In this document: one piece after another, positions 1-7,696 of the stretch
How the letters are laid out: the number at the start of each line of letters is the position of its first letter
How positions within the stretch are numbered: the first letter of the stretch is position 1
From: Desulfobacteraceae bacterium
GTDB taxonomy: Bacteria > Desulfobacterota > Desulfobacteria > Desulfobacterales > Desulfobacteraceae
Length of the DNA stretch: 17,660 nucleotides
Assembly: GCA_022712835.1 (NCBI GenBank)
Contig: JAFLJU010000289.1
Coordinates: forward strand, 1 to 17,660
Direction: 5' to 3'
Program-made: the position numbers and the translations under genes
The notes under the pieces: generated by a model
What the model was told of the DNA's origin: nothing
Seen by the model: the letters and a program-made list of their open reading frames with translations, nothing else
Database searches by the model: none

Positions 1-1
1 C

Positions 2-388
2 ACCATCCAGGATGCCTCAGCCTATGTCCAGAACCTGTTTGAAGCCCGGGGCAAGTCCCTGAAACGGCTGGCTTCCTATGCCAGCTATAGTTCCATGAAG
101 CGGGACTCAGCCGATTTTGCCCTGATCCGCCTGTTACCGAATAAACCGGATGAAACCCTTTCAATGTTAAAAGAAAATGAGTATCTATTTGACTCAAACG
201 AGGTGGTGGCCATTGATATCACCAACAAACCCGGGGAATTTGCCAAACTCACCAAGCGACTCGGGGAAGAGAAGATCAATATCAATTACGTTTACGGATC
301 TGTGTCTGACTCCGGCGGCAAATGCCTCTTTGTTTTCTGCCCGGAAGATGTGAATTATGCAGATTCCATATTTAAAGATGAGCTTTAA
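2..388 (+). CDS. Tandem ACT-domain protein, 3' part (left end cut by window)
   Basis: The frame is open from the left edge to the TAA at 386-388 and gives about 128 residues. The true start lies outside the window; the ATG at 95 is internal. The segment KPDETLSMLKENEY followed by EVVAIDITNKPGEFAKLTK and INYVYGSV is typical of small two-ACT-domain proteins: the end of one beta-alpha-beta-beta-alpha-beta unit, then a second unit starting VVAIDITNKPGE. Such proteins bind amino acids or related small ligands and often sit beside phenylacetate-CoA ligase-like genes, though no neighbour is visible here. It lies on the strand opposite to the lipoate operon and is followed at once by a strong hairpin, so it ends its own transcription unit. 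The family is fairly sure; the ligand is unknown. Confidence 0.8.
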   Translation, partial: TIQDASAYVQNLFEARGKSLKRLASYASYSSMKRDSADFALIRLLPNKPDETLSMLKENEYLFDSNEVVAIDITNKPGEFAKLTKRLGEEKININYVYGSVSDSGGKCLFVFCPEDVNYADSIFKDEL

Positions 389-395
389 ATAACCT

Positions 396-455
396 GATTT
401 TCCTGGGAGGACCTACGATGTTGCCCTCCCAGGAAAATCCCCCTGCATTTTTTTT
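396..455 (+). terminator. Hairpin terminator after the ACT-domain gene
   Basis: A perfect 15-bp inverted repeat, GATTTTCCTGGGAGG at 396-410 and its complement at 425-439, flanks a 14-nt loop. A run of eight T follows at 448-455. It begins 7 nt after the ACT gene stop. The 8-nt gap between stem and T-run is longer than ideal, so efficiency is uncertain. In the reverse direction no T-run follows the stem, so it is not an obvious terminator for the minus-strand operon. Confidence 0.75.
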
Positions 456-457
456 CT

Positions 458-778
458 TTATTCAACACCTCTCGAATCAAAAAGCACAACTCTTTCCCAG
501 CTATAGCCTCCACATGAGAATGGACCAACTTTTATTGTTGCATTTGCGTCCATTGATAGTCTCAATATTCATGAACCAAAATCTGATAACTTATTTATAT
601 TATGGCCATAATTAAATATGTCATCCGTTTCTGGAATTTTTTTTGGCTTACACTTGGCTGTTTTTTTCAATCGATACCCCAATTGGTTCATCTTCCTGTT
701 GATCGTAACTACAGAGGGGATTTCATCGGCTGAATACCCCTTAAATTTGTCTAACGAAGAAAAATCAGGCGGTAGCAG
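458..778 (-). pseudogene. ISAzo13-family transposase remnant with internal stop
   Basis: Reading the minus strand from about 778, one frame gives YSADEIPSVVTINRKMNQLG, then YRLKKTAKCKPKKIPETDDI. This resembles the region just before the DDE domain of ISAzo13-family transposases (typical form LGYRLRRV.KTKP.KKIPETDAIF). After an in-frame TGA at 569-571 the same frame continues ILRLSMDANATIKVGPFSCG. That matches the family's first catalytic strand (LRISIDAKATVKIGPFSRGG) and includes its aspartate. The frame stops again at 458-460. The N-terminal part and the rest of the catalytic domain are missing, and no terminal inverted repeats are seen. It is a dead fragment. Its left boundary overlaps the end of the PPC gene by a few bases and is approximate. 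It accounts for the otherwise gene-free stretch downstream of the operon. Confidence 0.75.
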
Positions 779-1328
779 TTGATTTACTGCCTTTTTTGAA
801 ATCAGGACACACGGCATTTGAGTAAAGATACAGGTCATAGGCACGGTCCGATTGATAAAATTTGAACAGCAAAAATCCGGTCTCTTCGTCCTGCTCACGG
901 ATCATTCGCACATCGCTGCTTTCCTGAATAAGGATTTCAACCGTTGCCAAAACCGGGTTGCCCCCAACAAGAAAATGGCCTCCGTAAACCTTCATGGTCG
1001 CATCGCTGAACAGTCCGTGTAAATGAACACTGAGCGTTCCCTCCTCCGTCTGCCCGATAACACCTTGACAGGCCAAAAGTTCCAGCGGTCCGCCAATTAT
1101 CACCGGGTCATGATAACGGATGCCGATTTTGCTGGATGCATCCGGTATGGCGTATACCATCTGTGCTTCGGTCAGACTGCCGATGACAGACAGGATCATG
1201 GCGCTGGTCACATGATTTTGTTTGCACATCACCTCAATTCCAGTGATCAGATCTGTCCCGGGCAACAATCTGCCGACTATCCGTTTGCCCTTTTGGGACG
1301 TCACCGCCTGAATTCTGCTCTTTTCCAT
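765..1328 (-). CDS. PPC/DUF296-domain protein, last gene of the lipoate operon
   Basis: A 187-residue protein. The ATG at 1328 is chosen over a non-ATG extension to 1355 because AGGAGGA lies just upstream of it. The fold signature of the PPC (DUF296) family is visible: GRLLPGTDLI near residues 19-28, the core around AMILSVIGSL (43-52), HLH at 102-104 and GGH at 116-118. The latter histidines resemble the metal-binding set of bacterial and archaeal members. There is no AT-hook of the plant type. Bacterial PPC proteins have no settled role. The gene starts 38 nt after the second radical SAM gene, so it is probably co-transcribed with lipoate-assembly genes. That could mean a small-ligand-binding or accessory role, but this is inference. 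Its 3' end abuts a transposase remnant, so the last residues may not be ancestral. Confidence 0.85.
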   Translation of the reverse strand: MEKSRIQAVTSQKGKRIVGRLLPGTDLITGIEVMCKQNHVTSAMILSVIGSLTEAQMVYAIPDASSKIGIRYHDPVIIGGPLELLACQGVIGQTEEGTLSVHLHGLFSDATMKVYGGHFLVGGNPVLATVEILIQESSDVRMIREQDEETGFLLFKFYQSDRAYDLYLYSNAVCPDFKKGSKSTATA

Positions 1329-1366
1329 GTCTCCTCCTTTTTTTTTGACCCCCAACTGAAGGCCGC

Positions 1367-2407
1367 TTAAATATTCAACTGTTTTCGAATCAATATTATA
1401 TCGTTCATGTCTGGTGAAAATGGGTAGTTGCGCATTTCAGGGCCAGGTCTGGAATTGGCAAAGGGTCGGTTGCAGGCCACCTGGCCTTCATACCCCTCAC
1501 AGCCGCTGGTGCGGAAAGGTTCACCAGTATCAATCACCTGGTCCAGTTTCTTGCCGGCAAGGCCGAAACTGACAATCCGTTCGTTTTGATCATAGGCAAA
1601 GCATTCAGCACGGCTCAGGTTCTTATCAATGATATATCGGGCCAGCTGAATACGGCGGTAGTGATCCATGGCCGGCATGGGGTGATTACACATGCTTGAG
1701 CCTGGTTCGGGATAAAAAGAGAACAGATGGGTCCAGCCCCTCATATCCTGAATTATTTGGATGATATCAACCATCTGCTTTTCGGTTTCCCCCATTCCAG
1801 TAACAAAATGGGATCCTGCATTCCTCACGCCGAAGATTTCAATGGCCTTGGCCAGCCGGTCCAGGTAAATCTCCCAACGATGCGGTCCTCCCACCCCGCT
1901 GCCGCGATATTGAGCGAACAGATCCGGTGTGGCCAGATCAATGGCCACACCGATCTTATCAGCCCCGGCAGTTTTTAAATCCTTTAAATCCTGGTGGGTA
2001 AGGATGGTGGGTGAAACCAGTACGGATACGGGAATATCGATACTTGCACGTAGTTTCCGGCAGATGGTGAGGGTGTCATTGATGCATTGTTTGTTGGTAA
2101 TCTGGGAAATACATATCCTTTTGACACGGTTATGACGCTGGGAAATACGTTCAATTATATCAGCCGTGGAATAGGTGGGCCAGGTCACCCGGATAAAGCT
2201 CTTATCATGATATTTTCCAGATCGTTTGCTGGACAGGCCGCAGTAACCGCAACGGGCAGCGCAGCCGCTATTATATGTCAGCAGCAGATTGATACAGTAG
2301 AGCCTGGTATTTCTGTAAAAGCGACCCTGTTTAAAGTCAAGAGTCATGGCTGCGGCAAGACTCATGCGCAGATACTCCGGGCTTTCTAATGTTTCTTCCT
2401 GTTCCAT
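1367..2407 (-). CDS. Biotin-synthase-like radical SAM protein, LipS1/LipS2 type (second of pair)
   Basis: A 346-residue radical SAM protein with the cluster motif CAARCGYC (C49, C53, C56). Biotin-synthase-like features include GADKIGVAIDLATPDLF and HFVTGMGETEKQ in the barrel and FSFYPEPGS later. The ATG at 2407 has AGGA 8 nt upstream and follows the preceding gene by 28 nt. Upstream residues in the open frame are only the antisense of the neighbouring gene. In the sLpl(AB)-LipS1/LipS2 route two radical SAM proteins together act as lipoyl synthase and insert the two sulfurs into protein-bound octanoate. Pairing with another small radical SAM gene, an lplA-type ligase, a LipT-like flavoprotein and an H-like protein is the reason for the call. 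I cannot tell from sequence alone which paralogue is S1 and which is S2. Alternative: an unrelated biotin-synthase-like enzyme. Confidence 0.85.
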   Translation of the reverse strand: MEQEETLESPEYLRMSLAAAMTLDFKQGRFYRNTRLYCINLLLTYNSGCAARCGYCGLSSKRSGKYHDKSFIRVTWPTYSTADIIERISQRHNRVKRICISQITNKQCINDTLTICRKLRASIDIPVSVLVSPTILTHQDLKDLKTAGADKIGVAIDLATPDLFAQYRGSGVGGPHRWEIYLDRLAKAIEIFGVRNAGSHFVTGMGETEKQMVDIIQIIQDMRGWTHLFSFYPEPGSSMCNHPMPAMDHYRRIQLARYIIDKNLSRAECFAYDQNERIVSFGLAGKKLDQVIDTGEPFRTSGCEGYEGQVACNRPFANSRPGPEMRNYPFSPDMNDIILIRKQLNI

Positions 2408-2435
2408 GGTAATGGTCCTTATAATGGCTGTTTTG

Positions 2436-3380
2436 CTACCAGGAAGGTCTGAAAAGGTCCCGGGTGACCGAGCAGCAGGTTTTCTGATAACGGATCTCAA
2501 GGTCATAGCTTTTGGCCCTGACAACGGCTTCATCCGACGGCAGGGCCAGGCGGTTAACGCCGGCATCAATGGCAAGGGTTTCCAAGCGGTTGTTGCCCCG
2601 CTGGCGGGCACATCCCAGGCTAATAAGGGTGGAGGGCATTTTAAACCGCGCCTGGGCAATGATGTCGGCCACGGCTTCGGCCCCAGGAAACTTAGCGTGT
2701 CGGACCGGTGTTCCGGAGATGCCCATGAGGGAAACTATCACGAGTTGTTCCACATTGAAATCTGCGATCATCTCAATAGCCTGTTTCTCCCCTTTGATGC
2801 GACCGTAATTCAGCCCGCAAACAATATGGGGAATCATGGGCAGCCCGGCGTACTGAAGGGCAGCCATTGCATCGTAGATGAGCTCTACCCCGAAGGAAAC
2901 ATGGTACATCCTTTTAAAGGTATCATCATCACCGATGACATCAATGAGCGCCTGGTCCACACCGGCCTGTTTCAAATTAATGGCTTCCCGTTCACTGATC
3001 AGCCCGCTATGGATGGAAACAAACAGTTCGGTACGCTGCTTGATTTTTTCAATCGCGGGGATAAAGCGGTCCCATGGAAGTTGCCCGGTAAGATCACACC
3101 CGCCGCTGATAAGTACACCGTGGTTGCCCTTATTGGATAATTCCAGACATTGCTCCACCAACTTTTCGGGAGTGGAGGCCTGGACCATGGAATCTAAAAT
3201 TTTCCCCTGGCAGTGATCGCATTTAAGAGCGCATTCATTACCGGTTATGGAGATCGCCGGGTACTTTCCCTTAACGTTGTTGAGCATAAACATCCCGGGC
3301 AGATAAAAAACAATCTTTTTACCAAACTGCTGCCAGGAATTTTGTCTGGCGGTCTTCAGGCGCTCTTCAAATTCAGACAT
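2436..3380 (-). CDS. Radical SAM protein, LipS1/LipS2 type (first of pair)
   Basis: A 314-residue protein with the radical SAM motif CALKCDHC (C50, C54, C57), GVLISGGCDL as the S-adenosylmethionine-contacting strand, and further cysteines at C95, in HIVCGLNYG, in SLGCARQRG and in a late CC pair. The extra cysteines could hold a second, sulfur-donating cluster like that of LipA, but I cannot assign ligands. The start overlaps the end of the LipT-like gene by 8 nt and has GGGAG just upstream, so translation is probably coupled. The context (ligase, LipT-like flavoprotein, second radical SAM protein) identifies it as half of the LipS1/LipS2 lipoyl synthase. The S1/S2 assignment is left open. Confidence 0.85.
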   Translation of the reverse strand: MSEFEERLKTARQNSWQQFGKKIVFYLPGMFMLNNVKGKYPAISITGNECALKCDHCQGKILDSMVQASTPEKLVEQCLELSNKGNHGVLISGGCDLTGQLPWDRFIPAIEKIKQRTELFVSIHSGLISEREAINLKQAGVDQALIDVIGDDDTFKRMYHVSFGVELIYDAMAALQYAGLPMIPHIVCGLNYGRIKGEKQAIEMIADFNVEQLVIVSLMGISGTPVRHAKFPGAEAVADIIAQARFKMPSTLISLGCARQRGNNRLETLAIDAGVNRLALPSDEAVVRAKSYDLEIRYQKTCCSVTRDLFRPSW

Positions 3381-4434
3381 AATACTCCCTGTAGGCTACC
3401 CAGCACTGTTTGACAATGGTGTCAAAATTGTTCCATCCGGATTCCATTTGCTCCCGGCGGTGATACCCACGTGCCAGGGTGTCGCCAAACAAATCCTGCC
3501 ACTTGTGGTCATAGGTTTTTAAAAGCGTCATGTCATCGGCCGCTATTGCAGAAGCAGCATATTTACCGGCCAGCCTTCCGCAGGTCACAGCAGCAAATAT
3601 ACCGGCACCTGTAACCGGATGGGTCTGTCCGGCAGCATCCCCCACCAGCATGATGTTACCCTGTACAGCATTGCGCACCTGTTCGGCCGGTATCCAACCG
3701 GCGGCATAAGCCACAGGCGCACCGCAGATTTTACCATCTCGTTTGAGCCGCCAGATGAATCGATCCAGTACTTTTCTGACAGAAGATCGACCGCCGGTGG
3801 CGCGCAACATACCAAGTCCCACATTGGCAACCGTTCCCTTGGGAAACAACCACCCATACCCAGCCACAATTTGGGGATCAAAATAAATTTCAGTGTGTGT
3901 AAGGGGTACTGCCAAAGGCAGTGTCATTTGAACACCAGGCAGCAGATGGCGATTCACCAGGCCGGCCCATCGGCCAATTGTAGATCTGGAGCCATCCGCA
4001 CCAATGATCACCCTGGGGTGAATGGTGTATGCCTGTTCATCCCTGGGGGAAAGCGTCACATCACCCGCCGAGTTCATGGCAGTGGCCCGGGTGGCATATC
4101 TCACCTGAACCCCGGCTTTTCGGGCAGCGTCAACCAGGCTTTGATCAAACAACTCACGACGGATGATATAACCCGGAGCCCTGGTTTCTTTGACTGCCTG
4201 CCCAGGCACAAAGGTATGCATGCCCTCTATTTTCTGGACAACGTAACCGCCCTTGGGTGCCAGTTGCCCTTTGAGCATGGCTGGTATATATTCAGCACAC
4301 TGCACGGGCATGCCTACTTGCCGTCGACGTTCCACCAGCAGAACTTGTGCGCCTTTCCGGGCAGCAGCCAATGCGGCACTGGAACCCGCAGGTCCGGCAC
4401 CAACCACCAGGATATCCCAATCACAAGGCGCCAT
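3373..4434 (-). CDS. lipT: LipT-like FAD-dependent oxidoreductase (geranylgeranyl reductase family)
   Basis: A flavoprotein of 353 residues from the ATG at 4434. A GTG at 4440, overlapping the ligase stop as GTGA, is an equally possible start. It shows the N-terminal FAD Rossmann motif VGAGPAGSS (G12, G14, G17), the mid-protein IIGADGSRS and the C-terminal FAD motif LVGDAAGQTHP (GDAAG about 265-269), which are the marks of the geranylgeranyl reductase/p-hydroxybenzoate hydroxylase-like family. No membrane helices are evident. In published lipoate-assembly loci of the LipS1/LipS2 type, a flavoprotein of this family named LipT accompanies lipS1, lipS2 and lplA. It may supply electrons to the radical SAM pair. 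Here it sits exactly between ligase and radical SAM genes, so the LipT call rests on family plus context. The alternative is a prenyl reductase, for which there is no contextual support. Confidence 0.8.
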   Translation of the reverse strand: MAPCDWDILVVGAGPAGSSAALAAARKGAQVLLVERRRQVGMPVQCAEYIPAMLKGQLAPKGGYVVQKIEGMHTFVPGQAVKETRAPGYIIRRELFDQSLVDAARKAGVQVRYATRATAMNSAGDVTLSPRDEQAYTIHPRVIIGADGSRSTIGRWAGLVNRHLLPGVQMTLPLAVPLTHTEIYFDPQIVAGYGWLFPKGTVANVGLGMLRATGGRSSVRKVLDRFIWRLKRDGKICGAPVAYAAGWIPAEQVRNAVQGNIMLVGDAAGQTHPVTGAGIFAAVTCGRLAGKYAASAIAADDMTLLKTYDHKWQDLFGDTLARGYHRREQMESGWNNFDTIVKQCWVAYREYYV

Positions 4435-4436
4435 AG

Positions 4437-6026
4437 TCACTTTTCTTCACCGGCATTCACTCCCGCAGCCGTATTCAGTACGGTTTGCAGCAATTCCAGG
4501 TTCACTTCGGTCTGGCTTTCAAATTTTCCTGCATAGGCGTCTTTGGCCTGGTCAAGATCATAGCAGGTGGTATTATCGATATCCAGCAGGATTCCGGGAA
4601 GACCGGATTTTTTAAAATCATCAATGTGCTTGGCAAAAAAAGGCTGACAGCAGCAACCGATATATGCATTTACTCCGGATTCTTTCATCTGCATTAATTC
4701 ATCCCAAAGGTCTTCGAAGCTGACAATGCTGATGACCTTCATATTTTTGTTTAGCCCCATGGTCCATGCTGGTCCGATGGAACATGTTGCCTCTTTGCAG
4801 ATCTTACACCCTTTTTTATATCTTAAATCACAGTCGGTAAGTTTTGCACAATAGGGCAGCAGCAGTACGGATGGCTGTTTTTGAATCACCTGTTTAAATG
4901 ACCCGTTGACCACAGAAATTTGGTTGCAATGTTCCAAAGGAATGCCGTATTTTGTAATATCAACCTTCTCAAGACATAAATCCAGAGGTTTGACAAAATC
5001 CTCAAAGGACAATTCCGAAATAAGGATACGCTCCTGGTCAAAATAGTTGCGGATGATCCCATGTAGACGGTCCCGATCAAGGGATAATCCCCTTAATTCA
5101 GCTTCCAGGTCGTAGAGGGCATTGCCGGGAAAACAAAGAAAGTCGCCGGTGATATAAATATCCTTCAAACGTTTTTGGGGCAGGTTGACCACCAACGAAA
5201 AGCGTATCATGCCCGCCTGTGCCTTGTAAGTTGCCTGTACTGCTTCACGCTTTTGAAAACGCGGCTTGATACTCTCAATCCATTGGCCGGATTGAAAATG
5301 GGATAGCTTCTTCTGGAACAGCTTTTGTTCTTCATCGGTCAAGTCGTCCGATTCAAGCTTTATATCCAGGCATTTTTCAAACCCGTGCTTGATGGCTTGT
5401 TTGATGTTGAAAAGGGACGGGACATAACCTAATTCCCATTTCAGGCAGGTGACCCGGTCCTTGACCGAGTCGATCTCCTTGGCCTTGAGCTTTTCCACTG
5501 GAATCCGCAACGCCCTCAACATGGTATTCACGTCAAAATCCACCAGCATGGTGCCCTGAAACATAAAGGCATTGTCTGCTTCGGTGCCACCGGTGCCCGA
5601 AATTTTGCGGCCGTTGATCTCGATATCGTTGCGGGGTCTGAAATCGGCGTTAACATTCAGCAGCCCAAGGGCCATGACCACCGGGTCACACAGTGCTTTA
5701 AAAAGATGTGCATTGGGGATACCCGTATTAAAAAAAGCCTTGTCACAGAATACTTCCCAGCCCAACTGGTTCTCATCAAAAAAGAGAGCCCCACCACCGG
5801 TAATACGCCGGTTCACATCAATCTTGTTCTCCCTGCAATAATCGGTGCGGATCTCCTCTGCAATGGCCTGGTGAAAGCCCACCAGAACAGCCCTTGGAGA
5901 AAACTGCAGAAAACGGATGGTGTTGGGGCTTTTTCCCTGGCCCTTAAGTTCCAGCAAGGTTTCATCTATGGCCATGTTTTCGGCCGCCGTCATGGGTGGT
6001 GTATCTAATAGCCTCCAGATTTGCAT
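4437..6026 (-). CDS. Lipoate/octanoate-protein ligase sLpl(AB) fused to a C-terminal DUF116 domain
   Basis: A 529-residue fusion. Residues 1 to about 230 are an LplA catalytic domain with RRITGGGA at 73-80 and NGRKISGTGG containing the probable active-site lysine K141. Residues about 265-340 (GMIRFSLVV, then the DIYITGDFLCFPG region) resemble the LplB/accessory domain. Residues about 388-500 match the cysteine-rich DUF116 family: C393, C399, C407, C410, C415, a CCC triplet at 458-460 and C488. LplA activates octanoate or lipoate with ATP and attaches it to the target lysine. In the sLpl(AB)-LipS1/LipS2 route it loads the octanoyl group that the radical SAM pair then sulfurates. The ATG at 6026 has GGAG 8 nt upstream. 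The DUF116 extension is unusual and could bind a metal cluster or help deliver sulfur or recruit LipS proteins. That last role is inference. Confidence 0.88.
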   Translation of the reverse strand: MQIWRLLDTPPMTAAENMAIDETLLELKGQGKSPNTIRFLQFSPRAVLVGFHQAIAEEIRTDYCRENKIDVNRRITGGGALFFDENQLGWEVFCDKAFFNTGIPNAHLFKALCDPVVMALGLLNVNADFRPRNDIEINGRKISGTGGTEADNAFMFQGTMLVDFDVNTMLRALRIPVEKLKAKEIDSVKDRVTCLKWELGYVPSLFNIKQAIKHGFEKCLDIKLESDDLTDEEQKLFQKKLSHFQSGQWIESIKPRFQKREAVQATYKAQAGMIRFSLVVNLPQKRLKDIYITGDFLCFPGNALYDLEAELRGLSLDRDRLHGIIRNYFDQERILISELSFEDFVKPLDLCLEKVDITKYGIPLEHCNQISVVNGSFKQVIQKQPSVLLLPYCAKLTDCDLRYKKGCKICKEATCSIGPAWTMGLNKNMKVISIVSFEDLWDELMQMKESGVNAYIGCCCQPFFAKHIDDFKKSGLPGILLDIDNTTCYDLDQAKDAYAGKFESQTEVNLELLQTVLNTAAGVNAGEEK

Positions 6027-6036
6027 ACGGTATCTC

Positions 6037-6435
6037 CTATTGGTCGGACCTTAAACAATAATTAAAGTCGACGTTTCCTGCCAGAAGTTTACCGACCTCA
6101 CAATTACGCGCTGAATTAAGCAAAATGGCCCGTTCTCTTTGGGTTAAGCTGCCGCCAAAATCAATTTTGATTGTAAAGTGTGTGGACGAAGATAATCCAT
6201 TTTCTGTTATACAACCTATCTGTACTTCTATCTTTTCCATCGGCATCTTCTTGTGATCTGCGACTGCAGACAGGGTTAACATAATTCAACTGCCCAATGC
6301 CCCGGCCATATACGCCATTGGACAACCATGGCCGTTTCCCGTACTATCTCGACGAGACATTATGAAACGCTCCCGGCCCATATGGACTTCGGCGCCGTTG
6401 TCAGTCAATCGAACCCTTGTGTCATATTCACCCAT
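6037..6435 (-). CDS. OsmC/Ohr-family protein, probable selenoprotein with in-frame UGA at the catalytic position
   Basis: One uninterrupted frame runs from the ATG at 6435 (AAGGA about 6 nt upstream) to the stop at 6037-6039, except for a TGA at 6286-6288. Reading that TGA as selenocysteine gives 132 residues, the normal OsmC-family length. U50 falls in MAYMAGALGS-U, exactly where family members have the peroxidatic cysteine (pattern xxLLAALGSC). The second conserved cysteine is C112 in RNCEVGKLLAG. The half after the TGA alone (ATG at 6282) would lack the N-terminal half of the fold and has no evident ribosome site. A hairpin suited to a bacterial SECIS follows the UGA. OsmC/Ohr proteins reduce hydroperoxides, and Ohr is known to take electrons from lipoylated proteins, which fits this operon. 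Gaps are 27 nt to the HdrD-like gene and 10 nt to the ligase. Alternative: a nonsense mutation. Confidence 0.8.
6250..6288 (-). promoter_or_regulatory. Candidate bacterial SECIS element
   Basis: Immediately downstream of the UGA (6288-6286) the transcript can form the stem UCUGC (6270-6266) and GCAGA (6261-6257) around the tetraloop AGUC (6265-6262). It can be extended by a G-U pair and, with one bulge, a U-A pair. The loop starts 20 nt after the UGA and has a G in its second position. Both agree with the published bacterial SECIS rules (short apical loop with an early G, about 16-37 nt from the UGA). Such elements recruit SelB for selenocysteine insertion. I judged folding by eye only. Confidence 0.65.
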
Positions 6436-6462
6436 CGGTATTCCTTTTAAAAAATATTTTTG

Positions 6463-7692
6463 TCACTTTGATCCAAGATCCACCGAATCCCTACCCGGTC
6501 GGTCCATACCGGCAAGCGCCTTTTGCACCAACTGGGTAACATCCATAACGTCAATGGGCACTTTATTTCTTTTTGCATAGGTGGTCATGGTACGCACACA
6601 CTGCTGGCAGGCAGTGACAACAGTCTTGGCTTTGGTTTGCAAAACCTCGTCAATTTTAGCCCTGGCAATATCTGAAGAGAGTCCCGCATCAATCATCTCC
6701 AGGTTGCCGCCACCGCCGCAACACAGACTATTTTCACGATTGTGTGCAAGCTCCACAAGTTTAACGCCGGGAATGGAGCGGATGACCTGCCGAGGGGCGT
6801 TGTATTCCTGACTCCCCCGGCCCAGATCACAGGGATCATGATAGGCCACTGTCAGTGATAAATTGTTGAGAACCAATTGTCCTGAAGTTATCAATTCGTT
6901 AACAAATTGGGTAACGTGATAAATCTCAAATTCTTCAGGATAATGCTCATGCCACATCTGATAACAGGAGGGACAAGAAAAGACCACCTTTTTGGCCCCT
7001 TTTTCCCGCACCGCCTGAATATTGTGGTCCATCAGTTCTTTGAACCGATCTCTGATCCCGGCACCAAACAAGGGAAATCCGCAACACCACTCATCTTCTC
7101 CCAGCAGGGTAAAATCTACGCCAGCTGCATCGAGAATCTCCACCACTGCCATGGGAATCGCCTGGGCCATGGGAAAATAGGCTGAAACGCAGCCGGTAAA
7201 GTAGACCACATCTGCCTGATCTTTAATATACCCATGATCCGGGGCAGCAGGCATATCCTCCACCCACTCGGCACGCTCCTCGTTGTCCTCATCAAAAACG
7301 TTGTGGCTTTTAGCCAGATTCTCATCAATCATGTTCACTTTCGGAGGATAGGCCCGGCAGTGAACCAGCTCCTGGCGCAGGGACAGCCACAGATCTTTCA
7401 GCTGGATACCCGAAGGGCATACCTGTTGGCAACTGCCGCAAAGGGTGCAGCGAAATACGGTATCACCAAATAATTTTAACTGCGCTTCGGTCAATGGCTG
7501 TTTGCCGAAAATTTTTTGTAAAAACCCAGAACGAGACCGTATGATCCTGCGAAGTTCATTGAGCCGATACACACCAGACAGCTGCCCATTCCCTGTGGCC
7601 GAAACCGCAGGGCACACATCCGTGCACAGGCTGCAGCCGGTGCAAGCGTCCATCTGTAAAATATCCATGATGCTGTAATCTGCCTGGTCCAT
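6463..7692 (-). CDS. HdrD/DsrK-like iron-sulfur protein with two ferredoxin clusters and two CCG domains
   Basis: A 409-residue cytoplasmic electron-transfer protein. The N-terminus has two [4Fe-4S] sites: C17, C20, C23, C27 and C82, C85, C88, C92. Two full CCG (cysteine-rich) domains follow: C168, CC203-204, C240/C243, then C288, CC324-325, C362/C365. CCG domains bind the non-cubane cluster that cleaves disulfides in heterodisulfide reductase. HdrD, DsrK, TmcB and GlpC share this layout. The ATG at 7692 (4 nt after the H-like gene, AAGAAG 10 nt upstream) is preferred over a TTG at 7719 that would overlap that gene. Genes for an H-like lipoyl protein and a membrane multiheme cytochrome precede it. 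I infer that it exchanges electrons between a lipoyl disulfide and the membrane cytochrome. It could instead oxidise another thiol or a hydroxyacid, as GlpC/LldF relatives do. Confidence 0.88.
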   Translation of the reverse strand: MDQADYSIMDILQMDACTGCSLCTDVCPAVSATGNGQLSGVYRLNELRRIIRSRSGFLQKIFGKQPLTEAQLKLFGDTVFRCTLCGSCQQVCPSGIQLKDLWLSLRQELVHCRAYPPKVNMIDENLAKSHNVFDEDNEERAEWVEDMPAAPDHGYIKDQADVVYFTGCVSAYFPMAQAIPMAVVEILDAAGVDFTLLGEDEWCCGFPLFGAGIRDRFKELMDHNIQAVREKGAKKVVFSCPSCYQMWHEHYPEEFEIYHVTQFVNELITSGQLVLNNLSLTVAYHDPCDLGRGSQEYNAPRQVIRSIPGVKLVELAHNRENSLCCGGGGNLEMIDAGLSSDIARAKIDEVLQTKAKTVVTACQQCVRTMTTYAKRNKVPIDVMDVTQLVQKALAGMDRPGRDSVDLGSK

Positions 7693-7696
7693 TTTT

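Noticed and set aside
569..898. A 109-residue minus-strand gene overlapping the PPC gene
   Set aside because: Its first 40 residues are an out-of-frame reading of the PPC gene and the rest is transposase debris that continues past the stop.
2408..2659. An 84-residue N-terminal extension of the second radical SAM protein
   Set aside because: The extension is low-complexity translation of the preceding gene's 3' end in another frame. The ATG at 2407 has a proper ribosome site.
2346..4536. Long plus-strand open frames opposite the radical SAM and LipT genes
   Set aside because: They are antisense shadows of well-supported genes and show no protein family features.
6037..6282. An 81-residue stand-alone small protein starting at the ATG at 6282
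   Set aside because: It is only the C-terminal half of an OsmC fold, has no clear ribosome site, and its upstream half continues in the same frame across a UGA with its own good ribosome site at 6435.
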